DNA from: Patulibacter sp. SYSU D01012
GTDB taxonomy: Bacteria; Actinomycetota; Thermoleophilia; Solirubrobacterales; Solirubrobacteraceae
Assembly: GCF_017916475.1 (NCBI RefSeq)
Contig: NZ_JAFMTB010000002.1
Coordinates: 868,001-932,000, forward strand
Reading direction: 5' to 3'
DNA length: 64,000 nucleotides
Position numbers and translations under genes: made by a program. Below the pieces are notes generated by a model. The model was not told where the DNA came from. It was given only the letters and a program-made list of their open reading frames with translations, and did not search any database. Shown here piece after piece: positions 27,220 to 35,925 of this stretch; position 1 is the first letter of the stretch, and every line of letters starts with the position of its first letter.

Positions 27220-27567
27220 TCAGCTCTCGTCGTCGGCGGCCACGTCGACCGGCCCCGCGGCCTCGTCGAACGGCTCGAGCGCGCCGAGGAGCTCGCCGAC
27301 GCGGCAGACGAGGAGCCGCTCCTCGTCCACGTCGATCCAGGTGCCGGCGGCGGCGGGGAACACGACGTGGTCGCCCGGCTTGACCGGCATCCGGACGCCG
27401 GCCTGCTGCCACCAGTCCAGGCCGGGACCGACCGCCAGCACGATCCCGTGCTGCGGCGGCGGCTCGTGCGAGCCGGGCGGGACGAGCAGCCCGGAGCGGC
27501 GCACGCGGTCCGGCTCGAGCTCCTTGATGACGACGCGGTCGAAGAGGGGACGCAGCTGCTGCTTCAT
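27220..27567 (-). CDS. GroES-like co-chaperonin family protein
   Basis: 115 residues with the Cpn10 fold: LRPLFDRVVIKELEPDRVRR, SGLLVPPG, GIVLAVGPG and the barrel end VKPGDHVVFPAAAGTWIDVD. The mobile-loop region (SGLLVPPGSHEPPPQH) keeps a GroEL-binding-like hydrophobic triplet (GLL versus the usual IVL). No groEL is beside it; hpf lies on one side and comF on the other. About 20 acidic C-terminal residues exceed the usual 95-100. It may be a second, specialised co-chaperonin. Confidence 0.8.
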   Translation of the reverse strand: MKQQLRPLFDRVVIKELEPDRVRRSGLLVPPGSHEPPPQHGIVLAVGPGLDWWQQAGVRMPVKPGDHVVFPAAAGTWIDVDEERLLVCRVGELLGALEPFDEAAGPVDVAADDES

Positions 27568-27603
27568 CGCTGGGCCGAACGGTAGACGGTCTCCCCCGCG
27601 CGC

Positions 27604-28284
27604 TCAGCGCAGGGCCCGGGTGGCCGTGAGCGCGACGACGCGCTGCGCGCCCGCCGCCCGCAGCGCGTCCGCCGACGCCGCCAGCGTCGCACCCGTCGTG
27701 TGCACGTCGTCGACGAGCAGGACGACGGCCGGGACCGGCCCCGCGACGATCGGCGGAGGGAGCGTCAGCCGCGCCGTGCGTCCCCGGGCGTGCTGCGCGG
27801 GCGCGGACCGCCGCCGCACGAGCAGCGGCGCCACCGGGGCGTCGAGCGCCCGGCCGACGGCGTCGGCGACGAGCCGGGCGTGGTCCTCCCCCCGCCGCCG
27901 GCGGCGGGCCGGGTCGGCGGCCGCGGGGACGACGACCTCCACGCCCGCGAGCAGGCCCGCGGGGGCGCGGGCCGTCATCGCCGCCGCCAGCCACGGCGCG
28001 ACCCTCCGGGCGGCCCGGGCCTTCGCGGCCAGCACGAGCGCCCGGGCCGCCCCCTCGTGGGCGAGCGGGGCCCAGGCGCCGGCCAGCGCCGTCCGCGCGG
28101 CCGGACAGCGTCCCTGCGCGCACGGCCGGGGCAGGCCGCAGCGCGGGCAGCCGTCGACGGGCAGCCACGGCAGCGCGCGCCGGCAGGCGTCGCAGAGCGG
28201 CGCGCCGGCGCGCGCCGGACCCCGGCAGTGCAGGCAGCGCTCGGGGACGAGCGCGGCGGCGACCAGATCGACGATGCGCGCCAT
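27604..28284 (-). CDS. ComF family protein (phosphoribosyltransferase-like)
   Basis: 226 residues from the ATG at 28284. The N-terminal zinc-finger Cys pairs (CLHCRG, CDACRR, CPRCGLP) and the C-terminal PRPP motif VLLVDDVHTTGATL are the ComF signatures. In Bacillus and Haemophilus ComF aids DNA uptake or processing; in non-competent bacteria its role is unclear. An upstream ATG at 28353 would overlap the divergent ctaG start, so 28284 is preferred; a GACGAT box sits 6 nt before it. Confidence 0.88.
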   Translation of the reverse strand: MARIVDLVAAALVPERCLHCRGPARAGAPLCDACRRALPWLPVDGCPRCGLPRPCAQGRCPAARTALAGAWAPLAHEGAARALVLAAKARAARRVAPWLAAAMTARAPAGLLAGVEVVVPAAADPARRRRRGEDHARLVADAVGRALDAPVAPLLVRRRSAPAQHARGRTARLTLPPPIVAGPVPAVVLLVDDVHTTGATLAASADALRAAGAQRVVALTATRALR

Positions 28285-28346
28285 CGCCGGATCGTCGCCC
28301 GGCGGGGCGGATCGGGAGAAGGCCCGGAGTGCGACAATCCCGAGTC

Positions 28347-29219
28347 GTGTCACCGCCGATCTCGTGGGGGCTCGAGCTCCCGCCCACGATCCTCGCGATC
28401 ATCCTGTGGGCCGTCTACGTCCGCCGCTGGATCACCGTGCGGCGCTCGGGGGACCGCGCGAACGCCTCCGTCTGGCGGCTCGTCTCCTGGGTCTCGGGCG
28501 GCCTCGTGCTCGTCGTGGCGCAGGGCAACCCCATCGACGGGCTGGGCGACCACCTGCTCGTGATGCACATGACCCAGCACCTGCTGCTGCTGGACGTCAT
28601 GCCGCTGCTGCTGCTGTTCGGGCTCAACCGCGTGATCATGCGCCCGATCACGCGCCGCGTGCTCTGGATCGAGCAGCGGATCGGCTTCATCGCCCACCCG
28701 CTCTTCGGCCTGGCCGCGTACACGCTGGGCATGTACGTGTGGCACATCCCGGCGCTGTACGACGCCGCGTCGCGCCACGACACGGTGCACCTCTTCGAGC
28801 ACATGACCTTCACCGGCGTGGGCTTCCTCTACTGGTGGCACCTGCTGCGCCCGATCCCGGGGCGCGAGCGGATGACCGCGATGGGCCCCATGGGCTACAT
28901 GGGCGTGACGAAGGTGACCGTCGGGCTGCTCGGGATGGCGCTGACCTTCGCCCCCAAGGCGCTGTACGGCTTCTACGCGGACCAGCCCGCGTACTGGGGG
29001 CTCTCCCCCGTCGCCGATCAGGCGATGGCCGGCGCCCTCATGGCCACGGAGCAGGTGCTGATCATGGGCGTCGCGTTCGGCGTCCTCTTCATCCGCGGCC
29101 TGCGCGAGGCGGAGCAGCAGGCGCAGCGCGAGGAGCGCCTGCTCGACCGCGCGGAGGCCGCCGAGGCGGACGCGCGCGCGGCGCGCGACACGGCCTTCAT
29201 GGCCGGCGGCCACCGCTAG
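28347..29219 (+). CDS. ctaG: Cytochrome c oxidase assembly factor CtaG (caa3-type)
   Basis: 290 residues with about seven membrane helices, the first LPPTILAIILWAVYV. Conserved His-bearing segments include HMTQHLLLLDVMPLLLLFG, WHIPALYDAASRH and LFEHMTFTGVGFLYWW, the CtaG_Cox signatures. It helps load copper in caa3-type oxidases. The C-terminal 40 residues form a charged Glu/Arg/Ala coiled-coil tail. GTG 28347 is 8 nt past GACAAT (28333-28338). No cta oxidase genes are in the window. Confidence 0.9.
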   Translation: MSPPISWGLELPPTILAIILWAVYVRRWITVRRSGDRANASVWRLVSWVSGGLVLVVAQGNPIDGLGDHLLVMHMTQHLLLLDVMPLLLLFGLNRVIMRPITRRVLWIEQRIGFIAHPLFGLAAYTLGMYVWHIPALYDAASRHDTVHLFEHMTFTGVGFLYWWHLLRPIPGRERMTAMGPMGYMGVTKVTVGLLGMALTFAPKALYGFYADQPAYWGLSPVADQAMAGALMATEQVLIMGVAFGVLFIRGLREAEQQAQREERLLDRAEAAEADARAARDTAFMAGGHR

Positions 29220-29252
29220 GCGTCGGCCCCGCCAGACGGGGCGCCGGACGGG

Positions 29253-29277
29253 CGGTCCCGGCCGGCCGCCGGGACCG
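29253..29277. terminator. Bidirectional terminator between ctaG and NDP-sugar pyrophosphorylase
   Basis: 10-bp stem CGGTCCCGGC / GCCGGGACCG with a CGGCC loop, in the 101-bp gap between convergent genes. A second GCCGGGACCG copy follows at 29283-29292, allowing an alternative pairing. Confidence 0.65.
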
Positions 29278-29320
29278 CGGCCGCCGGGACCGTGGGCGGC
29301 GGCCCCAGGCCGCGACGGCG

Positions 29321-30331
29321 CTAGACGCCGACGCGGGAGGAGGCGCGCGGGCGCAGCGCCTCGACGATCCCGGTCTGCCCGGTGATCGCCTCGATCAGGA
29401 TCGTCTTCGGAGCGATCTGCGTGCCCGGCAGGACGATGGAGCGCTTGATCGCGGCGCCCTCGCCGACGACGACGTTGTCGCCCAGGACGAGGGGCCCCTG
29501 CAGACGGACGCCCGCACCGATCGTGACGTTCGTGCCGACCCACACCGGGCCCTCGACGAGCTCCGCCGCGTCGAGCGAGGAGCCCTCCCCGACCATGATC
29601 GCGTCCGGCCCGGCGCCGGGCAGCGCCTCGAGGTGCAGCTGGCCGCTCAGCGCGTCGAAGGTGCCGTTGCGCAGCTCGTCGAGCGAGCCGACGTCGTTCC
29701 AGTACTCCTCCATGCGGTGGATGTGGAACGGCACGTCGTTCTCGAGCAGGCGCGGGAAGACGTCGTGCGCCCAGTCGACGAACGGCTCGTCGGGGAAGTA
29801 GTCGAAGATCTCCGGGGAGAACAGGTAGATGCCGCAGTTGGCCAGGTCGGACAGCGCCTCGTCGGGGTCCGGCTTCTCCTGGAACCCCGTGATGCGCCCG
29901 TCGGCGTCGTGGAGGACCACGCCGTACTCCGACGTGTCGGTCACCTGCTTGACGCAGAGCGTCGCGACGCCCCCGGACTGCTTGTGGCGCGCGACGAGCG
30001 CGGAGACGTCCAGGTCGGTGAGCGCGTCGCCCGAGATGACGAGGAACGCCTCGTCGCCGAAGAAGGCGCGGACGTTGCGGACGCCGCCGGCGGTGCCCAG
30101 CAGCTCCTCCTCGTACTCGTACGTCAGCTCGTCGCCGAAGTAGTCGCGGATCGTGTCCGGGAAGTAGTGGAGGTTCGCCACGATCCGGTCGATCCCGTGG
30201 CGGTGCAGCAGGTCCAGGGTGTGCGCCATGGCCGGGCGGTCCAGGAGCGGCACCATCGGCTTCGGCAGCTCGAAGGTGAGCGGTCGGAGGCGCGTTCCGA
30301 GACCGGCGGCGAGGACCATTGCGGGCAGCAC
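29321..30331 (-). CDS. NDP-sugar pyrophosphorylase (mannose-1-phosphate guanylyltransferase-like)
   Basis: 336 residues. The nucleotidyltransferase domain opens MVLAAGLGTRLRPLTFELPKP and carries GTAGGVRNV, VISGDALTDLD and FQEKPDP. The C-terminal third is a left-handed beta-helix of hexapeptide repeats (VEGPVWVGTNVTIGAGVRLQ). Such enzymes make GDP-mannose or related NDP-sugars; the specificity is not readable. GTG 30331 is 7 nt past TAGCGT (30339-30344). It is part of a cluster with a PGI/PMI isomerase, a second pyrophosphorylase and UDP-glucose dehydrogenase. Confidence 0.88.
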   Translation of the reverse strand: MLPAMVLAAGLGTRLRPLTFELPKPMVPLLDRPAMAHTLDLLHRHGIDRIVANLHYFPDTIRDYFGDELTYEYEEELLGTAGGVRNVRAFFGDEAFLVISGDALTDLDVSALVARHKQSGGVATLCVKQVTDTSEYGVVLHDADGRITGFQEKPDPDEALSDLANCGIYLFSPEIFDYFPDEPFVDWAHDVFPRLLENDVPFHIHRMEEYWNDVGSLDELRNGTFDALSGQLHLEALPGAGPDAIMVGEGSSLDAAELVEGPVWVGTNVTIGAGVRLQGPLVLGDNVVVGEGAAIKRSIVLPGTQIAPKTILIEAITGQTGIVEALRPRASSRVGV

Positions 30332-30417
30332 CCGCGCAACGCTACCGCACCCCCATCACGGGGCGCGGACCGCCGCCGGCCCGGCGCCGGGGCGGCCGTC
30401 CCGGCGCGGACGCGGCC

Positions 30418-31479
30418 TCAGGCCTCCGCGGCGAGGGCCGCGCGCAGGCGCTCGACGGCGGCGACGGGACCGGGGTCCACGCCGCGCAGGACGGCCAGGT
30501 AGATCGAGACGAGGTCGCCCAGCAGCACGAGCGAGAGCACCCGCTCGACGGCCGTGCCCCCGCACGACTCCACGCGGTGCACGCCCGCGGCGCGGTCGCG
30601 GATGACCTCGGCCGTCAGCTCGGCGCGGCGGACCAGCCGCGGGTGCTGGTCGCAGTCCTCGAGCAGCACCGCGGAGAACGGCGCCACGTCGGGCGCGCCG
30701 CCCCAGCCCACGACCTCGTTGTGGTCGAGCTCCGGCAGCTCGCTCCAGAACGCGGGCGACTCGGCGTTCTCGTTGACCTGGCACTTCCAGCGGTAGGCGA
30801 CGGGGGCCGTGATCCCCATGCCCATGAAGACGGGGACCGTGCCGTGCAGCGCGCGGGCCAGCGTCTTCGCGCGGCTGTCGTCGTCGGCGCCGGGGCCCCA
30901 CTCCCCCGCCAGCCGGTCGAGGGCCTCGGCCGCGACGTCCAGCTCGGCGCGCAAGGAGGGCCCGACGCCGCACGCCGCGGCGGCCTCGAGCACCGCGACG
31001 AGCATGTAGCCGACCGCGGCACGGGGCTGCAGCCCGCCGGCGACCGGGATGACCGGCACGTCCTCGCTGCGGGCCAGGCGGCCGAGCTCGCCGCCAGAGG
31101 TCACGACGACGCGGCGGGCGCCGATGACGCCGGCGGCCTCGAAGCACGCCAGGGCCTCCTCCGTGTCGCCGCTGTAGGACGCGCAGAGGACCGTCGTGTC
31201 CGCCGTGGTCCACGACGGCAGCTCGTAGCCGCGGGCCGACAGGACGGGCCGCGCGGCCTGGTCGCCGAGCGCCGCGCGGGCCAGGACCCCGCCGATCGCC
31301 GAGGCGCCGACGCCGGCGACGACGAGGCCGCCCGGGCTGTCCCAGGTGCCCAGGTTCGCCGACTCCGCCTTCCACATCGCGTCGCGCAGGTGGTCGCCGA
31401 GCGCGAGGGCGTCGGCCATCTGGTCGCTCGCGTCGACCGCGGAGACCGCGGCGACGTCGAGGCTGGTGGTGTCGGGCAT
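30418..31479 (-). CDS. SIS-domain bifunctional phosphoglucose/phosphomannose isomerase family protein
   Basis: 353 residues with two SIS domains. Motifs are VAGVGASAIGG, the substrate-binding CASYSGDTEEALACFE, and the C-terminal bact-PGI_C stretch KCQVNENAESPAF followed by ELDHNEVVGW. This family interconverts fructose-6-P with glucose-6-P or mannose-6-P. Beside the pyrophosphorylases it would supply mannose-6-P for GDP-mannose. ATG 31479 has a Shine-Dalgarno GGAGGA 6 nt away. Confidence 0.9.
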   Translation of the reverse strand: MPDTTSLDVAAVSAVDASDQMADALALGDHLRDAMWKAESANLGTWDSPGGLVVAGVGASAIGGVLARAALGDQAARPVLSARGYELPSWTTADTTVLCASYSGDTEEALACFEAAGVIGARRVVVTSGGELGRLARSEDVPVIPVAGGLQPRAAVGYMLVAVLEAAAACGVGPSLRAELDVAAEALDRLAGEWGPGADDDSRAKTLARALHGTVPVFMGMGITAPVAYRWKCQVNENAESPAFWSELPELDHNEVVGWGGAPDVAPFSAVLLEDCDQHPRLVRRAELTAEVIRDRAAGVHRVESCGGTAVERVLSLVLLGDLVSIYLAVLRGVDPGPVAAVERLRAALAAEA

Positions 31480-31538
31480 GGCGATCCTCCGCTGGGGTGG
31501 CAGGGCGGGACGCGGGGCGGCGACGCCGCACCGCGCGG

Positions 31539-32642
31539 TCAGAAGCGCAGCGTATCCGCGGGCAGGGTCGCGGCGGGCGAGACCCGGGCTCCGCGGGCCA
31601 GCACGTTGCCGCTCCCGACCCGCGCGCCGTCGCCGATCATCGCGTGCTCGCTGACGCTCGCGTCGCGCTCGACGTGGGCGCCGGCGCCGACGATGCAGTC
31701 GCGCAGCCGCACGCCGTCGTCCACCCGGGCGCCGTCCAGCACGACGGCGTTCTCGAGGATCACGTCGCGGCCGACGACGACGTCGCGGCCGACGACCGTC
31801 CCGGCCCCCACCGTGGAGCGCGGCCCGACGTTCGCGCCCTCCTCGACGAGCGCCGCGTGCGAGACGACGACCCCGTCGGCGACGTGCGCGCCGGCGTGCA
31901 CGGGACCGGCCCCGAGCCGCTCGAGCACGCGCGTCTGGACGCGCCCGGCGAGGATGTCGGCGGTGCCCTCGAGGTACCGCTCCGGCGTGCCGATGTCCAT
32001 CCAGTAGCGGCCCCGGTGCACGCAGCCGTACAGGCCGTTGTCGACGAGCCGGGGCCAGACCTCGCGCTCGATCGAGACCATGCGGCCGGCGGGGATCAGG
32101 TCGAGGACGTCGCGTTCGAGGACGTACACGCCGGCCGAGATCAGGTCCGTGTCGATCTCCTCCGGATCCGGCTTCTCGAGGAACCCGTCGACCCGGTCGT
32201 CCGCGTGCAGGCGGACCAGCCCGTACGCCGACGGGTCCTCGACGGGCACCAGCCCGAGCGTCCCCACGGCCCCGGTGCGCTCGTGCTGGGCGATCTGGGC
32301 GCTCAGGTCGACGTCGGTCAGCACGTCGCCGTTGAGCATCACGAAGCGCCCGTCCAGGTGCGGCTCGGCCAGCTTGAGCGCGCCCGCCGTCCCGCGAGGC
32401 TCGGGCTCCTGCACCCAGGTCAGCCGAACGCCGAAGCGCGAGCCGTCGCCGAGCTCCTCGACCATCGAGTCCGCCAGGAAGCCGCAGCACATCACGACGT
32501 CCTCGATCCCGTGCGAGGCGACCCACTCGAGCATGTAGGCCATGAAGGGCCGGTCGACGAGCGGGACGATCGGCTTGGGTCGGTGCTGCGTGAGCGGGCG
32601 GAGGCGGGTGCCCTTCCCGCCCACCAGGATGACGGCCTGCAC
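31539..32642 (-). CDS. NDP-sugar pyrophosphorylase (mannose-1-phosphate guanylyltransferase-like), second copy
   Basis: 367 residues. The catalytic domain starts MQAVILVGGKGTRLRPLTQH with PKPIVPLVDRPFM, GTAGALKLAEP, VMLNGDVLTDVD and FLEKPDPEE. The C-terminal beta-helix is long (VGPRSTVGAGTVVGRDVVVG). It is similar to, but clearly distinct from, the copy at 29321-30331, so the two may make different NDP-sugars. The GTG start is 3 nt after the UDP-glucose dehydrogenase stop, so the two are co-translated. Confidence 0.9.
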   Translation of the reverse strand: MQAVILVGGKGTRLRPLTQHRPKPIVPLVDRPFMAYMLEWVASHGIEDVVMCCGFLADSMVEELGDGSRFGVRLTWVQEPEPRGTAGALKLAEPHLDGRFVMLNGDVLTDVDLSAQIAQHERTGAVGTLGLVPVEDPSAYGLVRLHADDRVDGFLEKPDPEEIDTDLISAGVYVLERDVLDLIPAGRMVSIEREVWPRLVDNGLYGCVHRGRYWMDIGTPERYLEGTADILAGRVQTRVLERLGAGPVHAGAHVADGVVVSHAALVEEGANVGPRSTVGAGTVVGRDVVVGRDVILENAVVLDGARVDDGVRLRDCIVGAGAHVERDASVSEHAMIGDGARVGSGNVLARGARVSPAATLPADTLRF

Positions 32643-32645
32643 GGG

Positions 32646-34007
32646 CTAGGCGGTCGTGGCGGCCGCCGCCGGGAGCTGGGCGGGACGCCCGATGCCCTCG
32701 TAGCGCAGCCCGGCGGCCGCGGCCTTCGCGCCGTCGAGGGCGTTGCGGCCGTCCACGAGCACGTCGCCCGCCATCGTCTCGCGCAGCGCCGCCAGGTCGA
32801 GGTCGCGGAACTCCTGCCACTCCGTCACGAGCACGACGGCGTCCGCGTCCTTGGCGGCGCCGAGCGGGTCGTCGCTGATCTCGACGCCGCGCAGCATCGG
32901 CCGCGCCACCTCGGCGGCGATCGGGTCGTGCGCGACGACGGTCGCCCCGGCGGCCTGCAGGCGGGCGGCGAGCACGAGGGACGACGCCTCGCGCATGTCG
33001 TCGGTGTTCGGCTTGAACGCCAGGCCGAGCAGCGCGATGCGCTTGCCGACGAGCGTGCCCAGGTGCTTCTCGAGCTTGCCGATGACGCGGCGCTTCTGCA
33101 GCTCGTTGACCTCGATGACCGAGTTGAGCAGCTGGAAGTGGTAGCCCGAGTTGCCGGCGAGCTGCTTCAGGGCCGTGACGTCCTTCGGGAAGCACGAGCC
33201 GCCGAAGCCGATGCCGGCCTTCAGGAACTTGGGCCCGATGCGCTCGTCCAGGCCCATGCCGCGGGCGACCTCGAGCACGTCGGCGCCCGTCTCCTCGCAG
33301 ACGTTGGCGATCTCGTTGATGAACGAGATCTTCGTGGCCAGGAACGCGTTGCTGGCGAGCTTGACCATCTCGGCCGACGCGATGTCGGTGCGGACGAGCT
33401 CGCCGAGCGGCGCCTCGGGGCCCTGGCCGCCGTGCTCGGCGTTCAGGAGCGGGCGGTAGAGCTCGACGACGGCGTCGCCGGCCCAGTCGCCGTCGTCGCC
33501 GACCACGACGCGATCGGGGCGCAGGAAGTCGGCGACCGCCGTGCCCTCCTTGAGGAACTCGGGGCAGGAGACGTAGCGGAAGCCGCCCTTGCCCTGCTGC
33601 TCGAACGTGCGCTTGATGGCCGCGCCCGTGCCGACCGGCACGGTCGACTTCATCACCAGGGCGTGCTGGTCGGACGCGGGCATCGCGGCGACGACGGCGT
33701 GCACGGCGGAGAGGTCGGCGTCGCCGGAGTACGTGGGCGGGGTGCCGACGGCGACGAAGAGCAGGCGCGCCCGCTCGAGCGCGACCGCGATGTCGGTGGT
33801 GAACGTCAGGCGCTCGCGGTTCTTCTCGAGCAGCTCGGTGAGCCCGGGCTCGTAGATCGGGATCTCGCCCCGCTCGAGGCGCGCGATCTTCTCGGCGTCG
33901 ATGTCGACGCAGACGACGTCGCTGCCGAGCTCGGCGAAGCCGACCGCGGTGACGAGGCCGACGTAGCCGGTGCCGATGACGCCGATGGGCTCACGATCTG
34001 CAGCCAT
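32646..34007 (-). CDS. UDP-glucose/GDP-mannose 6-dehydrogenase
   Basis: 453 residues. The N-terminal NAD domain is PIGVIGTGYVGLVTAVGFAE, the catalytic Cys lies in GIGFGGSCFPKDVTAL near residue 270, and the C-terminal UDP-binding domain has LGLAFKPNTDDMREASSL. It oxidises UDP-glucose to UDP-glucuronate (or GDP-mannose to its uronate) for surface polysaccharide. It leads the nucleotide-sugar cluster. The ATG at 34007 lies 10 nt past TAGCCT (34018-34023). Confidence 0.93.
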   Translation of the reverse strand: MAADREPIGVIGTGYVGLVTAVGFAELGSDVVCVDIDAEKIARLERGEIPIYEPGLTELLEKNRERLTFTTDIAVALERARLLFVAVGTPPTYSGDADLSAVHAVVAAMPASDQHALVMKSTVPVGTGAAIKRTFEQQGKGGFRYVSCPEFLKEGTAVADFLRPDRVVVGDDGDWAGDAVVELYRPLLNAEHGGQGPEAPLGELVRTDIASAEMVKLASNAFLATKISFINEIANVCEETGADVLEVARGMGLDERIGPKFLKAGIGFGGSCFPKDVTALKQLAGNSGYHFQLLNSVIEVNELQKRRVIGKLEKHLGTLVGKRIALLGLAFKPNTDDMREASSLVLAARLQAAGATVVAHDPIAAEVARPMLRGVEISDDPLGAAKDADAVVLVTEWQEFRDLDLAALRETMAGDVLVDGRNALDGAKAAAAGLRYEGIGRPAQLPAAAATTA

Positions 34008-34106
34008 AAGACCCGTGAGGCTACACCGCCGCGCCGACGAGCCGCCCCGCCGGAGGCCTCCCGCGGGCGTCGTGCGACGCAGCTCACGGAGCCGCCGGCC
34101 GGCCGC

Positions 34107-35252
34107 CTACGCCTCGCCCTGGAGCCGCGCGTCCGCCCGCGCCTGCGCCGCGGCCTCGGGGACCGCGCGCACGAACTCGACGAGCGCCTGGCGGTAGCGG
34201 GCGAGTGACGCGACCGACACCCACTCCTCGGGGCCGTGGTGCCCGTTGCCGCTCGGCCCGAACTCGACGGCCGGTATGCCGGCCTCGAGGAACGCGAACG
34301 CGTCGGACGCGCCGTCGCGCCCGACGGTCAGGCCCGCGCCCTCCCCCGTGCGCCCCACCGCGTCGCGGAGGGCGACGACGAACGGGTTGGAGCGCGACAC
34401 GATCGCCGGGGCGCGCTCGAGGACCTTCAGGACCTCCACGTCCGGGATCGCGCGGACCTGCCGCAGGATCTCCTCCGGCTCCTGCCCCGGCACGAAGCGG
34501 ATGTCGATCGTGATCTCGCAGCGGTCCGGGACCATGTTGAAGGCGTCGCCGCCGTGGATCCGCGACAGGTTGATCGACGGGCGGTCGTACAGGTCGGAGC
34601 TCTGGCGCGAGAACGGCAGCGTCTCGATCCGCCGGAACACGTCGAACGCCTTCAGCGCGGCGTTGTCCCCCAGCCAGGGCGTCGACCCGTGCGCCGACAC
34701 GCCGTGGACCGCCAGGCGCATCGCGAGCACGCCCTTGGCCTGCACCCCGATCTGCAGCTCGGTCGGCTCGCCCGTGATCGCGAAGTCGCCGCGGAGCAGT
34801 CCGGCCTTCACCAGCGCGTCCGTCGAGCGGCGGTTGACCTGCTCGCTCTCCTCGTCGGGCACGACGACGAGCTGCACGCGCGCCCGGCCCGCGGGGCCGC
34901 CGGCCGCGCCCTCCTGGGCGCAGTCGTGGAGCGCGCAGAGCATGGCGGCCAGGCCGCCCTTCATGTCGTAGGTGCCGCGCCCGTACAGGCGGTCGCCGTC
35001 GGGGCGCGGGGTGAACTGCCCCTCCAGGCCGGGGACGACGTCGACGTGGCCGTGGAAGACGACGGCGGGCGCGTCGGGGTCCGTCGGGCCGACGCTGGCC
35101 AGGAGCACCGGCAGCCCGTCGTGATCCACGTCGCGCGCGTCGATGCCGTGGGACTCGAGCCAGCCCTTGACGAAGCCTCCGGCGGCGCGGAGGCCGTCCG
35201 GGGTCGAGGTGTCGTACCCGACCAGCCGCTCCGTGAGCACCCGTTCGTCCAT
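34107..35252 (-). CDS. M20 family metallopeptidase (ArgE/DapE-type)
   Basis: 381 residues. The metal ligands are seen in VVFHGHVDVVPG, the bridging Asp in GRGTYDMKGGLAAML, the catalytic Glu pair in VVPDEESE, and the last His in GHHGPEEW. The dimerisation lid is in the middle (VHGVSAHGSTPWLG). Members remove acyl or succinyl groups or split peptides; this one resembles ArgE/DapE-like deacylases but no pathway gene is adjacent. ATG 35252 is 6 nt past TAGGCT (35259-35264). Confidence 0.9.
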   Translation of the reverse strand: MDERVLTERLVGYDTSTPDGLRAAGGFVKGWLESHGIDARDVDHDGLPVLLASVGPTDPDAPAVVFHGHVDVVPGLEGQFTPRPDGDRLYGRGTYDMKGGLAAMLCALHDCAQEGAAGGPAGRARVQLVVVPDEESEQVNRRSTDALVKAGLLRGDFAITGEPTELQIGVQAKGVLAMRLAVHGVSAHGSTPWLGDNAALKAFDVFRRIETLPFSRQSSDLYDRPSINLSRIHGGDAFNMVPDRCEITIDIRFVPGQEPEEILRQVRAIPDVEVLKVLERAPAIVSRSNPFVVALRDAVGRTGEGAGLTVGRDGASDAFAFLEAGIPAVEFGPSGNGHHGPEEWVSVASLARYRQALVEFVRAVPEAAAQARADARLQGEA

Positions 35253-35340
35253 GGCGACAGCCTAGGCGTCCGCCCGCTCCGCCGCCGCGCGCGGGCACGG
35301 CCGTGCGAAGATGCCCCGGACCCCTCCGACGGAGCCACGC

Positions 35341-35478
35341 ATGAGCAGCGATCACCCCAGCGACAAGACCACGAACATCTCCCTCGTCCCGAGCGTCCTC
35401 GGCTTCGGCCTGGCGAGCGTGGTCGCGCTCGTCGTGATGTTCGGCTCGATGCTCTGGAACCACTTCGGCGGCTTCTGA
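35341..35478 (+). CDS. 45-residue single-pass membrane protein
   Basis: A small frame opening ATG AGC AGC GAT CAC: a polar N-terminus (MSSDHPSDKTTN), one hydrophobic helix of about 21 residues (VLGFGLASVVALVVMFGSML), then WNHFGGF and a TGA. GGAG lies 6 nt before the ATG. It sits alone between the divergent M20 gene and a strong terminator at 35521-35550, which supports its being a real transcription unit. I do not recognise the family; size and layout resemble small respiratory-complex or transporter accessory peptides. Confidence 0.6.
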   Translation: MSSDHPSDKTTNISLVPSVLGFGLASVVALVVMFGSMLWNHFGGF

Positions 35479-35520
35479 GCCGCCTGACCGGCCTACGGCC
35501 GCCAGGGCCGAGGCGCAGCC

Positions 35521-35550
35521 GGCGGACGGGCGACGCGTCGCCCGCCCGCC
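35521..35550. terminator. Strong bidirectional hairpin
   Basis: A palindrome of 15 positions per arm with one mismatch, centred on CGACG|CGTCG and flanked by GGCGG / CCGCC, between the 45-residue gene (plus) and the secreted protein gene (minus). Confidence 0.65.
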
Positions 35551-35556
35551 GCGCCG

Positions 35557-35925
35557 TCAGCAGGCCTTCGAGCCCCGGTAGTGGCCCAGCGTGCCCTTGC
35601 GCTTCGAATCGAGCAGCACGGTCTGCCCAGGCGCAATCGAGTGGCACGCACCGTCCGAGTTGTTGGCGATGTCCGCCTTGCGCCGGACGGTGGTGGAACC
35701 GCAGTTGCGGTAGTACAGCAGGCTGTACCCCGACGGCCCGACATCGTTGCTCGTGATGGTGTCCCCACAGGCGTAGGACGCCGCCGCCGAGCTGGGCGCC
35801 GCCCCGAAGCCGAGCGCGCCAACCACCGCGAGCGCGCCGGTGGCGGCGCCGATGCCGACGGTCCTCCGCGCGGAACGCGACCAGCGGCCCAAGTCGCGGC
35901 GAGTGATGTGTGTGGTCTGCAACAT
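35557..35925 (-). CDS. Small secreted Cys-containing protein of unknown function
   Basis: 122 residues. The N-terminus has several Arg residues (ITRRDLGRWSRSARR), then a hydrophobic core (VGIGAATGALAVVGALGFGA) and the cleavage-like site SSAAA, a clear signal peptide. The mature part of about 75 residues has four Cys (ASYACGD, YRNCGST, DGACHS, GSKAC at the end) that could form two disulfides. The base composition is visibly less GC-rich than its neighbours (for example AATCGTTTCACACTGAACG upstream), hinting at acquisition. ATG 35925 is 6 nt past TACGGT (35932-35937). I do not recognise a family. Confidence 0.68.
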   Translation of the reverse strand: MLQTTHITRRDLGRWSRSARRTVGIGAATGALAVVGALGFGAAPSSAAASYACGDTITSNDVGPSGYSLLYYRNCGSTTVRRKADIANNSDGACHSIAPGQTVLLDSKRKGTLGHYRGSKAC

